A DNA stretch of 64,000 nucleotides from contig JAMLGZ010000001.1 in the NCBI GenBank assembly GCA_023957385.1, forward strand, positions 124,001 to 188,000, given 5' to 3'. The first letter of the stretch is position 1. Every line of letters begins with the position of its first letter. The notes beneath the pieces were generated by a model. The model worked only from the letters and a program-made list of their open reading frames with translations, did not search any database and was not told the origin of the DNA. The translations under genes were made by a program, and so were the position numbers. Source of the DNA: Brumimicrobium sp. GTDB taxonomy: Bacteria > Bacteroidota > Bacteroidia > Flavobacteriales_D > Crocinitomicaceae. This document shows, piece after piece, positions 34,992 to 44,802 of this stretch.

Positions 34992-35474
34992 ATGGATAAC
35001 GAGAAAAAATTAAATCTCCTCGGGTTAATTATAAAAATTGTATTTGCTGTTCCAGCTTTAATACTAAGTTTTATAGTTATGACATCCGGTGTTACAGGAG
35101 ATAGCGATGAAACAGCTAAACAAGGTTTAATGGATAGCGTTTCTTTTAGTGGGGCTATTAACATCAGTATTTTGGCCACTGTAATTGCTATCTTTTTGGT
35201 AATACTTTTCTTTGCGCTTACTTTGGTCTCAAGACCTAAAGAGGGTATTAAATCAATAGCAGGTATTATTATTTCTTTTGTTTTATTCTTTGTTCTTTAT
35301 TTTATTGGAACAAATGATACAATAGAGTCCCTTAATGTAGTAGGTGATATTGTAGCTAGCAAAGCTACTATGAACTTTGTACACGCTGGTATCTGGACAG
35401 CTATCATTGGTATGATTGTTTGTTCTCTAATTGCCATGCTAATGGGGTTTATTATGAAATTTATTAAAAATTAA
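34992..35474 (+). CDS. membrane protein encoded between exbB and exbD (unknown)
   Basis: The 160-residue protein has four predicted membrane helices (about 9-29, 52-77, 83-104 and 127-155). The first loop is polar and presumably periplasmic (TGDSDETAKQGLMDS). It lies between exbB and the first exbD (gaps of 37 and 5 bp), so it is probably a component or assembly partner of this Bacteroidota version of the complex. No motif identifies a function. Confidence 0.65.
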   Translation: MDNEKKLNLLGLIIKIVFAVPALILSFIVMTSGVTGDSDETAKQGLMDSVSFSGAINISILATVIAIFLVILFFALTLVSRPKEGIKSIAGIIISFVLFFVLYFIGTNDTIESLNVVGDIVASKATMNFVHAGIWTAIIGMIVCSLIAMLMGFIMKFIKN

Positions 35475-35479
35475 TATTC

Positions 35480-36283
35480 ATGGCAAAGCGCGAAGCTCCG
35501 GAAATTAATGCAGGATCTATGGCGGATATCGCCTTTCTCTTGCTTATATTCTTCCTTGTAACCACTACAATGGATAAAGATGTTGCTTATCTGCGTAAGA
35601 TTCCAAAAAAGGTGGAAACTGAAACTCCTCAAACTCCAATTCAAGAAAAGAATATTTATAAGATTACCATAAACAGTAGAAACGATATTCGTGCACGCGA
35701 CTCTATTATTAAACCCGAAGATATTGGAACGCTAAATAATAAAATTAAACACTTTTATTTAGTGAATAGAGATAAAAAAGAAGGACGTGAACAAGATTAT
35801 CCTTACTACGCTTTCGGTACCATTGACCTCTATCAAACTAATTTGGATGCTCAAATTAACCGTTTGGATGCATTAGAATCTGTGAAAGATAGAGATGATA
35901 AAACTGAAAAAATGATTGCACAGGCAGAAGATGCTATTGCTAAATGGAAAGATAAATTGGAGATGATGAAAATGTATGTGCAATACAGTGGTAAAAGAGA
36001 GATGCCTGAAATCTCTTTCGAAGCTCATATACGTTTGGAATCTTTTAATGACACAGATTATTCAGCGTATGTAGCTGTACAGTCAGAGGTTCAAAAAGCT
36101 GTAACAGAATTACGTGATAAAGAAGCAAAAGAACTTTTTAATACTACGTACACTGCTATGCAACAAACTACACAGCAGTTGGCTACAGAGGATACTCCTG
36201 AACTAAGACAGATAAAGCAAAGAATGGAATTAATTGAAACATTATTCCCTTTGAAATTGATTGAGGTTAAACCAAAACGATAA
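35480..36283 (+). CDS. exbD: ExbD/TolR family biopolymer transport protein with extended periplasmic domain
   Basis: The 267-residue protein has the ExbD start (KREAPEINAGSMADIAFLL). A single transmembrane helix (about 14-32) contains the proton-carrying aspartate in MADIAFLLLIFFLV. A periplasmic domain of more than 200 residues follows, longer than the roughly 140-residue ExbD norm, with a helical segment at about 115-170 inserted. The next gene is a second ExbD, 6 bp downstream. The pair probably works with the ExbB homologue. Confidence 0.88.
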   Translation: MAKREAPEINAGSMADIAFLLLIFFLVTTTMDKDVAYLRKIPKKVETETPQTPIQEKNIYKITINSRNDIRARDSIIKPEDIGTLNNKIKHFYLVNRDKKEGREQDYPYYAFGTIDLYQTNLDAQINRLDALESVKDRDDKTEKMIAQAEDAIAKWKDKLEMMKMYVQYSGKREMPEISFEAHIRLESFNDTDYSAYVAVQSEVQKAVTELRDKEAKELFNTTYTAMQQTTQQLATEDTPELRQIKQRMELIETLFPLKLIEVKPKR

Positions 36284-36289
36284 AAGATT

Positions 36290-36808
36290 ATGTCTAAATT
36301 TAGAAAAAAAGAGGGAAGTTCTGCTCCTGGTATTAATACCTCATCACTACCTGATATCGTATTTATGTTGTTATTCTTCTTCATGGTTGCAACGACAACT
36401 AAAGAAGTTGACCCGTTGGTAAAGATTGACCCAGCACAAGGTTCGGGATTATCTGATTTAACACCATTTAAACAACGTTCTGAAGTTGATTTTGTATATA
36501 TGGGAGAACCACTCAGTGGAGATGATTCTAAGTTCTATAAAGGTGTAGCAGTTCAATACGATGGTATCTTACATCAGGATGGAATTGAATATATTGGTCA
36601 ATGGAAATTAAATAAATTTAAAGAAAAACCAGCTGAAATGACCGCTCCTAAAGAGAATGTTATAACTTGCTTTAAAGCAGATGAAACTGTTCCAATGGAG
36701 TTAATTTTTAAAGCAAGAGGAATTCTTCAAGACCTTGATTTTAACTCGATTGCTTATGGGGCTCAAGAGATGGGTAATAAACATGAGTATCGTATTAGAA
36801 CAAAATAG
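36290..36808 (+). CDS. second ExbD/TolR family protein
   Basis: The 172-residue protein has the ExbD layout: cytoplasmic start with SAPGINTSSLPDIVFMLL, one transmembrane helix with the conserved aspartate (about 20-38), and a periplasmic domain to the end. The similar N-terminal motif but shorter periplasmic part suggests it is the heterodimer partner of the preceding ExbD. It is followed by a bidirectional terminator. Confidence 0.88.
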   Translation: MSKFRKKEGSSAPGINTSSLPDIVFMLLFFFMVATTTKEVDPLVKIDPAQGSGLSDLTPFKQRSEVDFVYMGEPLSGDDSKFYKGVAVQYDGILHQDGIEYIGQWKLNKFKEKPAEMTAPKENVITCFKADETVPMELIFKARGILQDLDFNSIAYGAQEMGNKHEYRIRTK

Positions 36809-36830
36809 TACTTTGTTATGAAGAGAATAA

Positions 36831-36857
36831 AAAAAGGCAGCAATCGCTGCCTTTTTT
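36831..36857. terminator. bidirectional rho-independent terminator
   Basis: Stem AAAAAGGCAGC/GCTGCCTTTTT with loop AATC lies between the convergent exbD and deoxynucleoside kinase genes. Confidence 0.9.
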
Positions 36858-36876
36858 ATTGCTATATGTTTTAATT

Positions 36877-37515
36877 CTATACAGGCATCTGTATATTTAT
36901 TTTTTCTATTACTTTCAGTATATCCTCTTCTTTAAATGGATTATATGAACGAGCGTCAATTACTACTTTTTCAGATAAATCATACTTTTCATACCATTCA
37001 TTGTATTTTTCGTTGAGACGTTTCCAATAATGAACGGGCGTACTTTGTTCCATGCCTCTTCCTCTCAGTTGTATTCTTTCTACAGCCGTATCTACATCAC
37101 AATGTATGTAAACCAATTTTTGCGGTTTCGATACGTGTTCTAACATATTATCTAATAATGTAGAATAGGTTTCATATTCTTCATCTGTCATAAATCCATC
37201 TTCATTTAACATAGAAGCAAATATCCTATCTCCGAATATAGAACGATCTAAAAATGCTAATTCTCCACACTCAGAAATCTCTTTAATCATACGAAAACGC
37301 TCGTTTAAGAAGTGAATTTGAAGCGTAAATGCCCATCGTTTTTTATCCGCATAGAAGCGCTCAAGAAGATTCATTGTATAATCTTTTTGCAATTCTTCGT
37401 ATAGTGGAATATCCATGTATTTTGCTAATTGCTTACCTAATGTGGTTTTGCCACAACCAACTACACCATCTATAAGTATCATATCTTGAATTTTTTGGAA
37501 AATTACACTATTCAA
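36877..37515 (-). CDS. deoxynucleoside kinase (dAK/dGK family)
   Basis: The 212-residue protein phosphorylates deoxynucleosides in nucleotide salvage. It has the P-loop GVVGCGKTTL (about 17-26), the substrate-binding block LQIHFLNERFR, and the family motif FLDRSIFGDRIFA. The LID-like segment ERIQLRGRGMEQ and a C-terminal VIDARSYNPF are also present. Alternative start: the ATG at 37482, 11 codons later, which would begin directly before the P-loop region (MILIDGVVGCGKTT). Which one is used is not clear. Confidence 0.85.
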   Translation of the reverse strand: MNSVIFQKIQDMILIDGVVGCGKTTLGKQLAKYMDIPLYEELQKDYTMNLLERFYADKKRWAFTLQIHFLNERFRMIKEISECGELAFLDRSIFGDRIFASMLNEDGFMTDEEYETYSTLLDNMLEHVSKPQKLVYIHCDVDTAVERIQLRGRGMEQSTPVHYWKRLNEKYNEWYEKYDLSEKVVIDARSYNPFKEEDILKVIEKINIQMPV

Positions 37516-37564
37516 CTTGGAGGAAAAAAAATAATTGATTCTTTTTATCCACGTTGTATTAACA

Positions 37565-37597
37565 TTTGTTTTATCTGAAATAAAATTTCTATTTTTA
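37565..37597 (+). promoter_or_regulatory. probable promoter of the AddB-like gene
   Basis: TTTG at 37565-37568, a 21-bp spacer and TATTTTTA (37590-37597, one mismatch to TAnnTTTG) precede the ATG at 37614 by 16 bp. Confidence 0.35.
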
Positions 37598-37613
37598 GAA
37601 TCTAGTTATTACC

Positions 37614-40454
37614 ATGATTCCCTTCATTGAAAAAATTGCAAATTATATCTATGAAAATGATCTTCCTTTAGAACATTTACAGATTATTTTACCGTCTCAA
37701 CGAGCAAAAAAATACTTGCAACGTGCTCTTTATAGGAGATATAATAAACCTATTTTTTCTCCGCATATTTTAACGATGAATTCGTGGGTACACCAATTAT
37801 CACCCCAGCCTATTATTGATTCTACTCGCGCTGTCTTTAAGCTATATCATATTCATTTAGAAATAGAAAAAAAAGAACCTCAGTCAATTGATGAATTTCT
37901 GAAATGGGCAAATATACTTTTGAGTGATTTTGATGAAATAGATCGTTATCTTATAAATAATATAGATTTATTTAAAAATCTACAAGATATTAAGGAAATT
38001 GAAAATTGGAGTTTTGACTCTACTAATGAACTTTCTGAAGGACAAAAACGCTTTATGCAATTTTGGGATTTGCTAAAAGACTATTATAAGCTGTTTAATG
38101 AGCAATTAGAGCGTGATAACGAGACTTACATGGGGAAAGCATATAAACACCTTTCCAATCATCTCGAAACTGTTTTTAAAGAGGATAAAGAGGCCTATTT
38201 TATCTTTGCAGGATTCAATGCCTTATCTCCAGCAGAATTGAGTATCATTAAACAACTTCACAAAATGGGGAGGGCAAAGGTTTTTGTCGATGGTGATTCG
38301 TATTACATAAACAACACTACACATGAAGCTGGGTATTTTTTGAGAAACCTAATAAAAAAAATTGATACACCCAATCTTCCTTTTATAGAGAATCAAATAG
38401 CAGAAGGTACAAAAAAGATTAAGTTGTACAATTGTGTTCAAGCAACAGGTCAAGCTAAAGTAAGCGCTTCTATTTTATATAATCAGATTCCTGCCAATGA
38501 GTTTTCTGACACTTTATTATTGTTGGCAGATGAGAAACTCATTGTTCCTGTCATTAAGAATATTCCCCAAAATGTAGGTGTTACCAATATTACACTTGGA
38601 TTGCCTCTTAAAAATACAGCACTAAAATCTTGGACGGAACTTTTATTTAAAGTACAAGAACATTTTACGCAATTTAAAAACAAACAAATTTATCATAAAG
38701 ACTTTATTCGATTTATTAAACATCCTTTTGTTATTGCATTTTGTAGTGATGAAGAAAAAGAACAATTAAGTAGAGTAGAGGCAACTCTTCTCGCAAAGAA
38801 TTGGATTTTTATATTTGCTAAAAACCTTGAAATTAGTACGCGTTTACGTAAATTAATAGAATTGTTTTTTACTCCATGGACTTTACCTATAAAAACTCTT
38901 CCACTTGAGATTGACCAATTAAATCAATTCATTTTTAGTGGCTTGGATAAGGATAAGTTCAAACTTGAACGTGCTATCATTTATCATTTTAGTCAAGCTA
39001 TCCAACAACTTACCAGTATATTGGATGAGTTTAGAATGACGTTACATTTGGGGACTTTTAAATTACTATTTAATCAACATTGGATCAATGAAAGCGTTGC
39101 ATATTATGGTAATCCACTTGAAGGATTGCAAGTAATGGGATTGCTTGAAACACGTTTATTGGATTTTAAAAATGTACTTATAGTAGGCTTAAACGAAGGA
39201 AATTTACCTCCAACGAACCTGTTGCAAACTTTGATACCAATGGACTTGCGTAAATTTCATGGATTGCCTACACCAAAGGAAAAACAAGGTTTATTTGCCC
39301 ACCATTTTTATCGTCTTCTACACCAAGCACAAAATATTTGGATAACCTATTCCTCGGCTGATAGAGACTTGGGCGGTATAGACGAACCTTCTCGCTATAT
39401 TTTACAACTCGAATTGGAATTAGCTAAGAAAGCGCCTAATATCACTATTCAAAAATATGATTATATCGTTGGAGATAGTGAGAAAAATAACAGTCAAATT
39501 GTCGTAGAAAAAACTGCACCTGTACTTGCTCGGTTGGATGAATATTTTTTACATAAGACCTCTGCTTCTGCTTTAAAAACAGCTCTTACTTGTTCCCTAG
39601 ATTTTTATTATAAGTATTTAATAGGCATGGGAGAAGAGAAAATTGTAGAGGAGGATATGGAGTCTAATACCTTTGGTAGTTTTGTACATAGCACCTTGGA
39701 AGAATTATACGGTAAATTTGCTCAGTTTAATAAAAAGGGTGAATCTTTATCTCCTCGTAAGTTAACTGAACTTGATTATGAAGATTTTATAAATCGACAA
39801 AAAGATATCTTAAGTAATAAATTCAATAAATTCTTTAATATATCTAATAATCAACATGTTGAAGGTAAAAATTATTTAAGTTTAGAGATGGCTTCTTATC
39901 TCATGGAGCAATTGCTAAAAAAAGAAAGAAAGGAGTTTAAAAATGAAGGTGGATTGATTATCAATAGTGTTGAAAGAGAATTAAAAAAGACACTACATTT
40001 ATCCATTAACGGGGTAATTAAAGAAATTAATTTTATTGGTATTTTAGATAGAATTGATGAAGTGAAGGGGTTAAAGCGAATTATTGATTATAAAACCGGT
40101 AAATGTGAAAGAAATGATGTTATAATAAGCGGAAAATCTAAGCAATTTGAAACAGATGACGGTAAGGTTCAATACATGTTAGACCAATTGAAAACGCGTA
40201 AATATGTATTTCAGTTATTGGTATATAATATGCTTTTTTACCAAGAATTCGGATATTACCCTGACAGAGTGGGGATTGTTTCACTTGTTAATTTGAAAGA
40301 GAGTCCATTCTATCTAATAAATGATTTTACTGATACTTTTGAAGAACTTATGGAGCTGTTTGAAAAGGCATTAACTCTTCTTATCACAAATTTATACGAT
40401 ACAAATATTCCATTTGTACATGATGATAAAGCCTTGTATTGTGGGTATTGTTAA
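37614..40454 (+). CDS. AddB-like PD-(D/E)XK nuclease / inactivated helicase-type protein
   Basis: The 946-residue protein fits the AddB-like family of recombination nucleases. The N-terminal region (about 1-320) resembles an SF1 helicase core without a clear Walker A motif, so it is probably inactive as a helicase. The C-terminal RecB-type nuclease domain (about 655-946) contains LTCSLDFYYKYL, GILDRIDEVKG (Asp near 810), the catalytic IDYKTGK (Asp824, Lys826) and QLLVYNML. The protein ends in CGYC; AddB iron-sulfur nucleases usually have CxxC followed about six residues later by a fourth cysteine, which is missing here. No addA is in the window. Function in end processing is inferred. Confidence 0.75.
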   Translation: MIPFIEKIANYIYENDLPLEHLQIILPSQRAKKYLQRALYRRYNKPIFSPHILTMNSWVHQLSPQPIIDSTRAVFKLYHIHLEIEKKEPQSIDEFLKWANILLSDFDEIDRYLINNIDLFKNLQDIKEIENWSFDSTNELSEGQKRFMQFWDLLKDYYKLFNEQLERDNETYMGKAYKHLSNHLETVFKEDKEAYFIFAGFNALSPAELSIIKQLHKMGRAKVFVDGDSYYINNTTHEAGYFLRNLIKKIDTPNLPFIENQIAEGTKKIKLYNCVQATGQAKVSASILYNQIPANEFSDTLLLLADEKLIVPVIKNIPQNVGVTNITLGLPLKNTALKSWTELLFKVQEHFTQFKNKQIYHKDFIRFIKHPFVIAFCSDEEKEQLSRVEATLLAKNWIFIFAKNLEISTRLRKLIELFFTPWTLPIKTLPLEIDQLNQFIFSGLDKDKFKLERAIIYHFSQAIQQLTSILDEFRMTLHLGTFKLLFNQHWINESVAYYGNPLEGLQVMGLLETRLLDFKNVLIVGLNEGNLPPTNLLQTLIPMDLRKFHGLPTPKEKQGLFAHHFYRLLHQAQNIWITYSSADRDLGGIDEPSRYILQLELELAKKAPNITIQKYDYIVGDSEKNNSQIVVEKTAPVLARLDEYFLHKTSASALKTALTCSLDFYYKYLIGMGEEKIVEEDMESNTFGSFVHSTLEELYGKFAQFNKKGESLSPRKLTELDYEDFINRQKDILSNKFNKFFNISNNQHVEGKNYLSLEMASYLMEQLLKKERKEFKNEGGLIINSVERELKKTLHLSINGVIKEINFIGILDRIDEVKGLKRIIDYKTGKCERNDVIISGKSKQFETDDGKVQYMLDQLKTRKYVFQLLVYNMLFYQEFGYYPDRVGIVSLVNLKESPFYLINDFTDTFEELMELFEKALTLLITNLYDTNIPFVHDDKALYCGYC

Positions 40455-40476
40455 GTAATCTATTTAACTTTCTCCA

Positions 40477-41331
40477 TTACCACTTCGGACAAGTATCACA
40501 TCCATTTGAGCTAGTAAATAAAGAGAATCCTAAACTTATATTAGGAGATAAAAACCCTAATTTTTGAATAGCAAAGGATTCAGCGTTATTACCTGTTTTA
40601 ATTTTGTTCTGACTTAAATAGCCACCATCTAAACCTAATTGTAAAAAAACATGTTGCCAAAAATCAAAACGTAAACCAATATTAGCAGCAATTCCTAATC
40701 CTCCAAACGAGGAAATGCTTTGCTTTGTTATTCCATTAAAAGTATAATCTATTTTGGTTTGAATTCCTCCAATTTTTAGTCCATAAACAGTCTGAAATGA
40801 GAAAGCTCCTGTTCTTGACTTTATCCATTCATCGGCACGCTGTACTCCAAGCGCAAAATAATTCATTCCTTGTCGTTGCTGTATATTAAAATCATTTCGA
40901 CGAAGGATAATCGGTAGGTTTGTGTAAGTTCCAGTATATGTTTCATTACTCTCAGGGGCAAAAGTTCCATCTAATTGTATCGATTGGTTATCTACAAAGA
41001 ATGTATTGTATCTATCATAACTCACTATTATTGCCCACTTATTAGCGATATAATATCCCAATTTAGCTCCAAATTGAGGGGAAGAGGTAGATATAAAACT
41101 TGCTATTCCTTTCCCTTCTATGTTATCTCTAATCTGAACATTTTTAAGCGTTATAGTATAGTTGGTATTGTGTAATTCTACGTCTGATCTTGAATAAACA
41201 CTGCTGTTGTAGGAAAATTGCCCAAAAAGAGCTCCCTTTCCATTTGTGCTCCACTTTGATTTTAATTGAGCATTTGAAACCAATGTGGAAAATAACCAAA
41301 GTGATAAAACAATATAACGCATATATCTCAT
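40477..41331 (-). CDS. outer membrane beta-barrel protein (unknown)
   Basis: The 284-residue protein has a signal peptide (about 1-22, ending VSNAQ). Alternating hydrophobic strands are typical of a small porin-like barrel, for example FGAKLGYYIANKWAIIVSYD, FALGVQRADEW, GGLGIAANIGLRFDFW, and the C-terminal NISLGFSLF. It ends with a CDTC motif near the C-terminus. The in-frame ATG at 41322 (third residue after MRY) is an alternative start. It is convergent with the AddB-like gene, 22 bp away. I cannot name a function. Confidence 0.65.
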   Translation of the reverse strand: MRYMRYIVLSLWLFSTLVSNAQLKSKWSTNGKGALFGQFSYNSSVYSRSDVELHNTNYTITLKNVQIRDNIEGKGIASFISTSSPQFGAKLGYYIANKWAIIVSYDRYNTFFVDNQSIQLDGTFAPESNETYTGTYTNLPIILRRNDFNIQQRQGMNYFALGVQRADEWIKSRTGAFSFQTVYGLKIGGIQTKIDYTFNGITKQSISSFGGLGIAANIGLRFDFWQHVFLQLGLDGGYLSQNKIKTGNNAESFAIQKLGFLSPNISLGFSLFTSSNGCDTCPKW

Positions 41332-41454
41332 GGGAGTAAAAATAAAATTATTTTAGGATAGAAACCCAAATAATGTGAGATTATTATATTTCTCTTTGAT
41401 TAACACCCTATCTATTTTAAAATCGCTATGAAATTATCTTTATTACTAGTATTT

Positions 41455-41486
41455 AACAAAAAAAACCGAGCTATTTGGCTCGGTTT
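41455..41486. terminator. bidirectional terminator after the lipid operon
   Basis: Stem AAAACCGAGC/GCTCGGTTTT with loop TATTTG and A/T flanks. It ends the minus-strand operon that runs from yceD to the protein at 41508. Confidence 0.85.
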
Positions 41487-41507
41487 TTTACTTTTAATAA
41501 TCTTTCA

Positions 41508-41867
41508 TTAATACAATGCTTCTTTTAAGCTTGTACGGTATTCTTTGATTTCCTCTCGGTTCACTTTATTATCAGAATGAAGCATTAGGCTCAATAGATT
41601 TAATAAATTCTCTTTATCATCAAATTCAATTGGATATTCACCTCCTTCTTCATCTTCTTCCCAAATTGCTTGCACATCATATGCTTTATTAGCTTCTAAA
41701 TACTCATAAGATAAACGAGTAACTTTGGCTAATAGAGGATCTTCTTCTTTTAAAGCTTGTTCTCTCAATTCCTTTAATTCCTCAATTAATTTCTTTGCAA
41801 GAACGCCCTCTTTTTCTACTAAAGCTATGACTTTCTCAATTTGTTTATTTGCTTTTCCGGTTTTCAT
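41508..41867 (-). CDS. small acidic protein of unknown function at the end of the accB-accC operon
   Basis: The 119-residue protein is rich in Glu and Lys. A predicted helical pair fills the first half (KANKQIEKVIALVEKEGVLA), and an acidic patch WEEDEEGGEYPIEFDD lies near residue 70. It has no signal peptide or membrane helix. It lies 23 bp after accC on the same strand and ends at a strong terminator, so it is cotranscribed with the fatty acid genes. I do not recognise a family. Confidence 0.6.
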   Translation of the reverse strand: MKTGKANKQIEKVIALVEKEGVLAKKLIEELKELREQALKEEDPLLAKVTRLSYEYLEANKAYDVQAIWEEDEEGGEYPIEFDDKENLLNLLSLMLHSDNKVNREEIKEYRTSLKEALY

Positions 41868-41890
41868 CTTTTTAATTTATTGAATGTTGG

Positions 41891-43225
41891 TTAGAATTTA
41901 AAATCTTCCATGAATTTTGTTGTAAATTCTCCCTTTCTAAATTTTTCGTTTTTCATTAATGCTTGGTGGAAGGGTATTGTTGTTTTTACTCCTTCAATAA
42001 TGTATTCATCTAAAGCACGTTGCATGGTTAAAATAGCTTCCTCTCTTGTTTGAGCAACTACAATTAATTTCGAAATCATTGAGTCATAATAGGGAGGAAT
42101 AGTGTAGCCTGCATATACATGCGTGTCAATACGCACACCGTGTCCACCTGGTGCATGATACTCTGAAATTTTTCCAGGACATGGTCTAAAATCATTATAG
42201 GGATCCTCTGCATTGATTCGACATTGAATAGCATGCATGATAGGTTCATAATTTTTACCACTTATTTTGTCTCCAGCTGCAATCTTAATTTGCTCTTTTA
42301 TTAAGTCAAAATTGATTACTTCTTCTGTAATAGTATGTTCTACTTGTATACGAGTATTCATTTCCATAAAATAGAAATCTCTATTCTTATCCACTAAGAA
42401 TTCTATCGTACCTACACCCTCATATTTCACAGCCTTTGTTGCCTTAATAGCAGCTTCTCCCATCTTTTTACGCAATTCTTTTGTCATAAATGGTGAAGGA
42501 GTTTCTTCCACTAATTTTTGGTGACGGCGTTGAATAGAACAATCTCTTTCAGAAAGGTGACAGGCATTACCGTATTGGTCTCCAGCAATTTGAATTTCGA
42601 TATGGTGAGGTTCTTCAATATACTTCTCCATATAAATCCCATCATTACCAAAGGCAGCTTTCGCCTCTTGTTTTGCAGAATCCCAATGGTGTTCCATTTC
42701 ATCAGCATTCCATACGATACGCATACCTTTACCTCCACCGCCGGCTGTTGCTTTTATGATAACAGGATATTTAATTTTTTCGGCTGTAGTGTATGCATCA
42801 TTTAAATCTTTTACCAATCCTTTTGACCCGGGAATACATGGAACGCCTGCTTTAATCATGGTAGCTTTTGCATTGGATTTATCTCCCATAGCATCAATTT
42901 GCTCTGGAGTAGCTCCAATAAATTTTACACCATTTTCTTGACAAACTTTAGAGAATTTTGCATTCTCTGAAAGAAAACCATACCCCGGATGAATGGCATC
43001 TGCATTTGTTATCTCTGCAGCAGCCATAATATTTGGAATATTTAAATAAGAATCTGCGCTTTTGGCAGGTCCTATACAAATTGCTTCATCGGCAAAACGA
43101 ACATGTAAGCTATCTTTATCAGCTGTGCTATATACAGCAACTGTTTTGATACCCATTTCTTTGCATGTTCTAATAATGCGCAAAGCTATTTCACCTCTAT
43201 TGGCTACTAATATCTTTTTAAACAT
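41891..43225 (-). CDS. accC: acetyl-CoA carboxylase biotin carboxylase subunit
   Basis: AccC carboxylates biotin on AccB with ATP and bicarbonate, the first step of fatty acid synthesis. The 444-residue protein has [17 protein letters not shown], the ATP-grasp glycine-rich loop [14 protein letters not shown], and [20 protein letters not shown]. It also has the active-site block [16 protein letters not shown] and RINAEDP. Length is typical. The gap to accB is 39 bp. Confidence 0.97.
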   Translation of the reverse strand: MFKKILVANRGEIALRIIRTCKEMGIKTVAVYSTADKDSLHVRFADEAICIGPAKSADSYLNIPNIMAAAEITNADAIHPGYGFLSENAKFSKVCQENGVKFIGATPEQIDAMGDKSNAKATMIKAGVPCIPGSKGLVKDLNDAYTTAEKIKYPVIIKATAGGGGKGMRIVWNADEMEHHWDSAKQEAKAAFGNDGIYMEKYIEEPHHIEIQIAGDQYGNACHLSERDCSIQRRHQKLVEETPSPFMTKELRKKMGEAAIKATKAVKYEGVGTIEFLVDKNRDFYFMEMNTRIQVEHTITEEVINFDLIKEQIKIAAGDKISGKNYEPIMHAIQCRINAEDPYNDFRPCPGKISEYHAPGGHGVRIDTHVYAGYTIPPYYDSMISKLIVVAQTREEAILTMQRALDEYIIEGVKTTIPFHQALMKNEKFRKGEFTTKFMEDFKF

Positions 43226-43264
43226 ACCTTTTGGATGTTAAATTCAACACTCAGTTAATTTGTA

Positions 43265-43795
43265 TTAAGCTGGATCTACCAGGAATAAAGGCTGATCGTA
43301 TTCTACTGGAGATGCGTCATCTACTAGAACTTTTACAATTTTTCCTTTAATTTCAGATTCAATTTCATTGAATAATTTCATTGCCTCTATAATACATACA
43401 GTATCTCCTTCTTTAATAGTATCTCCTACTTCTACAAATACTGGTTTGTCAGGGGCAGATGAACGATAAAAAGTTCCAATCATTGGAGATTTAATTGTAA
43501 TATAATTTCCTGTATCTTCTTTTTCTCCTCCATTACCTGAGGTAGCGATAGGTGCTGTTGCTTGTGGTGTTGCAATTGGAGTTGCAATTGGGGCGGCTGC
43601 TTGAACGATAGGAGCTTGCACTTGTGGTTGAACAAAAACCATCTTTTCAGTAGCTTCTTGTGAAGCATGTGTTTTAATCGTGATTTTGAAATCCTTTTTC
43701 TCGATTTCTACCTCAGCAATTCCAGATTTTGAAACGAATTTTATTAATTCTTGTATCTCCTTTTGCGTCATATTATTATTGTTTTGATTTGCCAT
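43265..43795 (-). CDS. accB: acetyl-CoA carboxylase biotin carboxyl carrier protein
   Basis: The 176-residue carrier has an N-terminal helical domain (MTQKEIQELIKF), an Ala/Pro/Thr-rich linker (about 55-90), and a biotinyl domain at about 98-176. The biotin is attached at Lys140 in IIEAMKLFNEIE. It lies between fabH and accC in the lipid operon. Confidence 0.96.
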   Translation of the reverse strand: MANQNNNNMTQKEIQELIKFVSKSGIAEVEIEKKDFKITIKTHASQEATEKMVFVQPQVQAPIVQAAAPIATPIATPQATAPIATSGNGGEKEDTGNYITIKSPMIGTFYRSSAPDKPVFVEVGDTIKEGDTVCIIEAMKLFNEIESEIKGKIVKVLVDDASPVEYDQPLFLVDPA

Positions 43796-43806
43796 TATAA
43801 AATTAT

Positions 43807-44802
43807 TTATTTAGTATCGTATGCCCATTTTACATATATAGCTCCCCATGTGAAACCTCCACCGAAAGAAGAAAGAATTAAATTATCTCCTTTTTTTAGT
43901 TGTTTTTCATAATCCCATAAACATAAAGGAAGTGTTCCCGCTGTTGTATTTCCGTATTTTTCAATGTTTATCATTACTTTATCTTCGGATAAGCCCATTC
44001 TTCTCATGGTTGCATCTATAATTCTTAAATTTGCTTGATGCGGAACTAACCAATCTACATCATCTGGAGTTAAATTATTTTTTTCCATAATTTCTGCAGA
44101 AACATCTGCCATATTAGTTACAGCAAATTTAAATACAGCTTTCCCTTCTTGATGTACGTAGTGCATTTTATTCTTAACAGTCTCTTCAGATGCTGGGCTT
44201 ACAGATCCACCCCCCGGTTGAAGAAGGTAATTTCTACCTGAGCCATCACTTCTTAGAATGCTATCAACCACACCTAATCCTTCGTAATTAGGCTCTAGTA
44301 ACACAGCTCCTCCACCATCTCCAAAAATAATACAAGTTGTTCTATCCTCGTAATTTATGATAGATGACATTTTATCTGCCCCAACAACAATTACTTTCTT
44401 ATATTTTCCAGTTTCAATAAATTGCGCTCCGGTTGCTAATGCATAAATAAATCCAGAACAAGCAGCATTGATATCAAAACTCCAAGCGTTTATCATTCCC
44501 ACTTTGTCAGAAATAACATTTGCAGTTGATGGGAAAGGATAGTCAGGAGTTACAGTACCGCATATTACTAAGTCTATCTCTTTGGGGTCAATTCCTTTCT
44601 TTTTAAGCAATTTATTAATGGCTTCAACACCAATATCTGAGGTCCCTCTTCCGTCTTCAAGAATTCTTCTTTCCTTTATTCCGGTACGTGTGGTAATCCA
44701 TTCGTCTGTGGTATCTACTATTTTTTCTAAGTCTTTATTACTTAGAACTTTTTCAGGTAAATACCCCTCAACACCTGTTATTGCTGCTGTTATTTTTTCC
44801 AT
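43807..44802 (-). CDS. fabH: 3-oxoacyl-ACP synthase III
   Basis: FabH condenses acetyl-CoA (or branched acyl-CoA) with malonyl-ACP to start fatty acid synthesis. The 331-residue protein has the catalytic triad Cys115 ([12 protein letters not shown]), His in [10 protein letters not shown] and Asn in [11 protein letters not shown]. Substrate-loop residues [15 protein letters not shown] and the C-terminal [10 protein letters not shown] are also present. Its start shares a base with the plsX stop, so the two are translationally linked. Confidence 0.97.
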   Translation of the reverse strand: MEKITAAITGVEGYLPEKVLSNKDLEKIVDTTDEWITTRTGIKERRILEDGRGTSDIGVEAINKLLKKKGIDPKEIDLVICGTVTPDYPFPSTANVISDKVGMINAWSFDINAACSGFIYALATGAQFIETGKYKKVIVVGADKMSSIINYEDRTTCIIFGDGGGAVLLEPNYEGLGVVDSILRSDGSGRNYLLQPGGGSVSPASEETVKNKMHYVHQEGKAVFKFAVTNMADVSAEIMEKNNLTPDDVDWLVPHQANLRIIDATMRRMGLSEDKVMINIEKYGNTTAGTLPLCLWDYEKQLKKGDNLILSSFGGGFTWGAIYVKWAYDTK

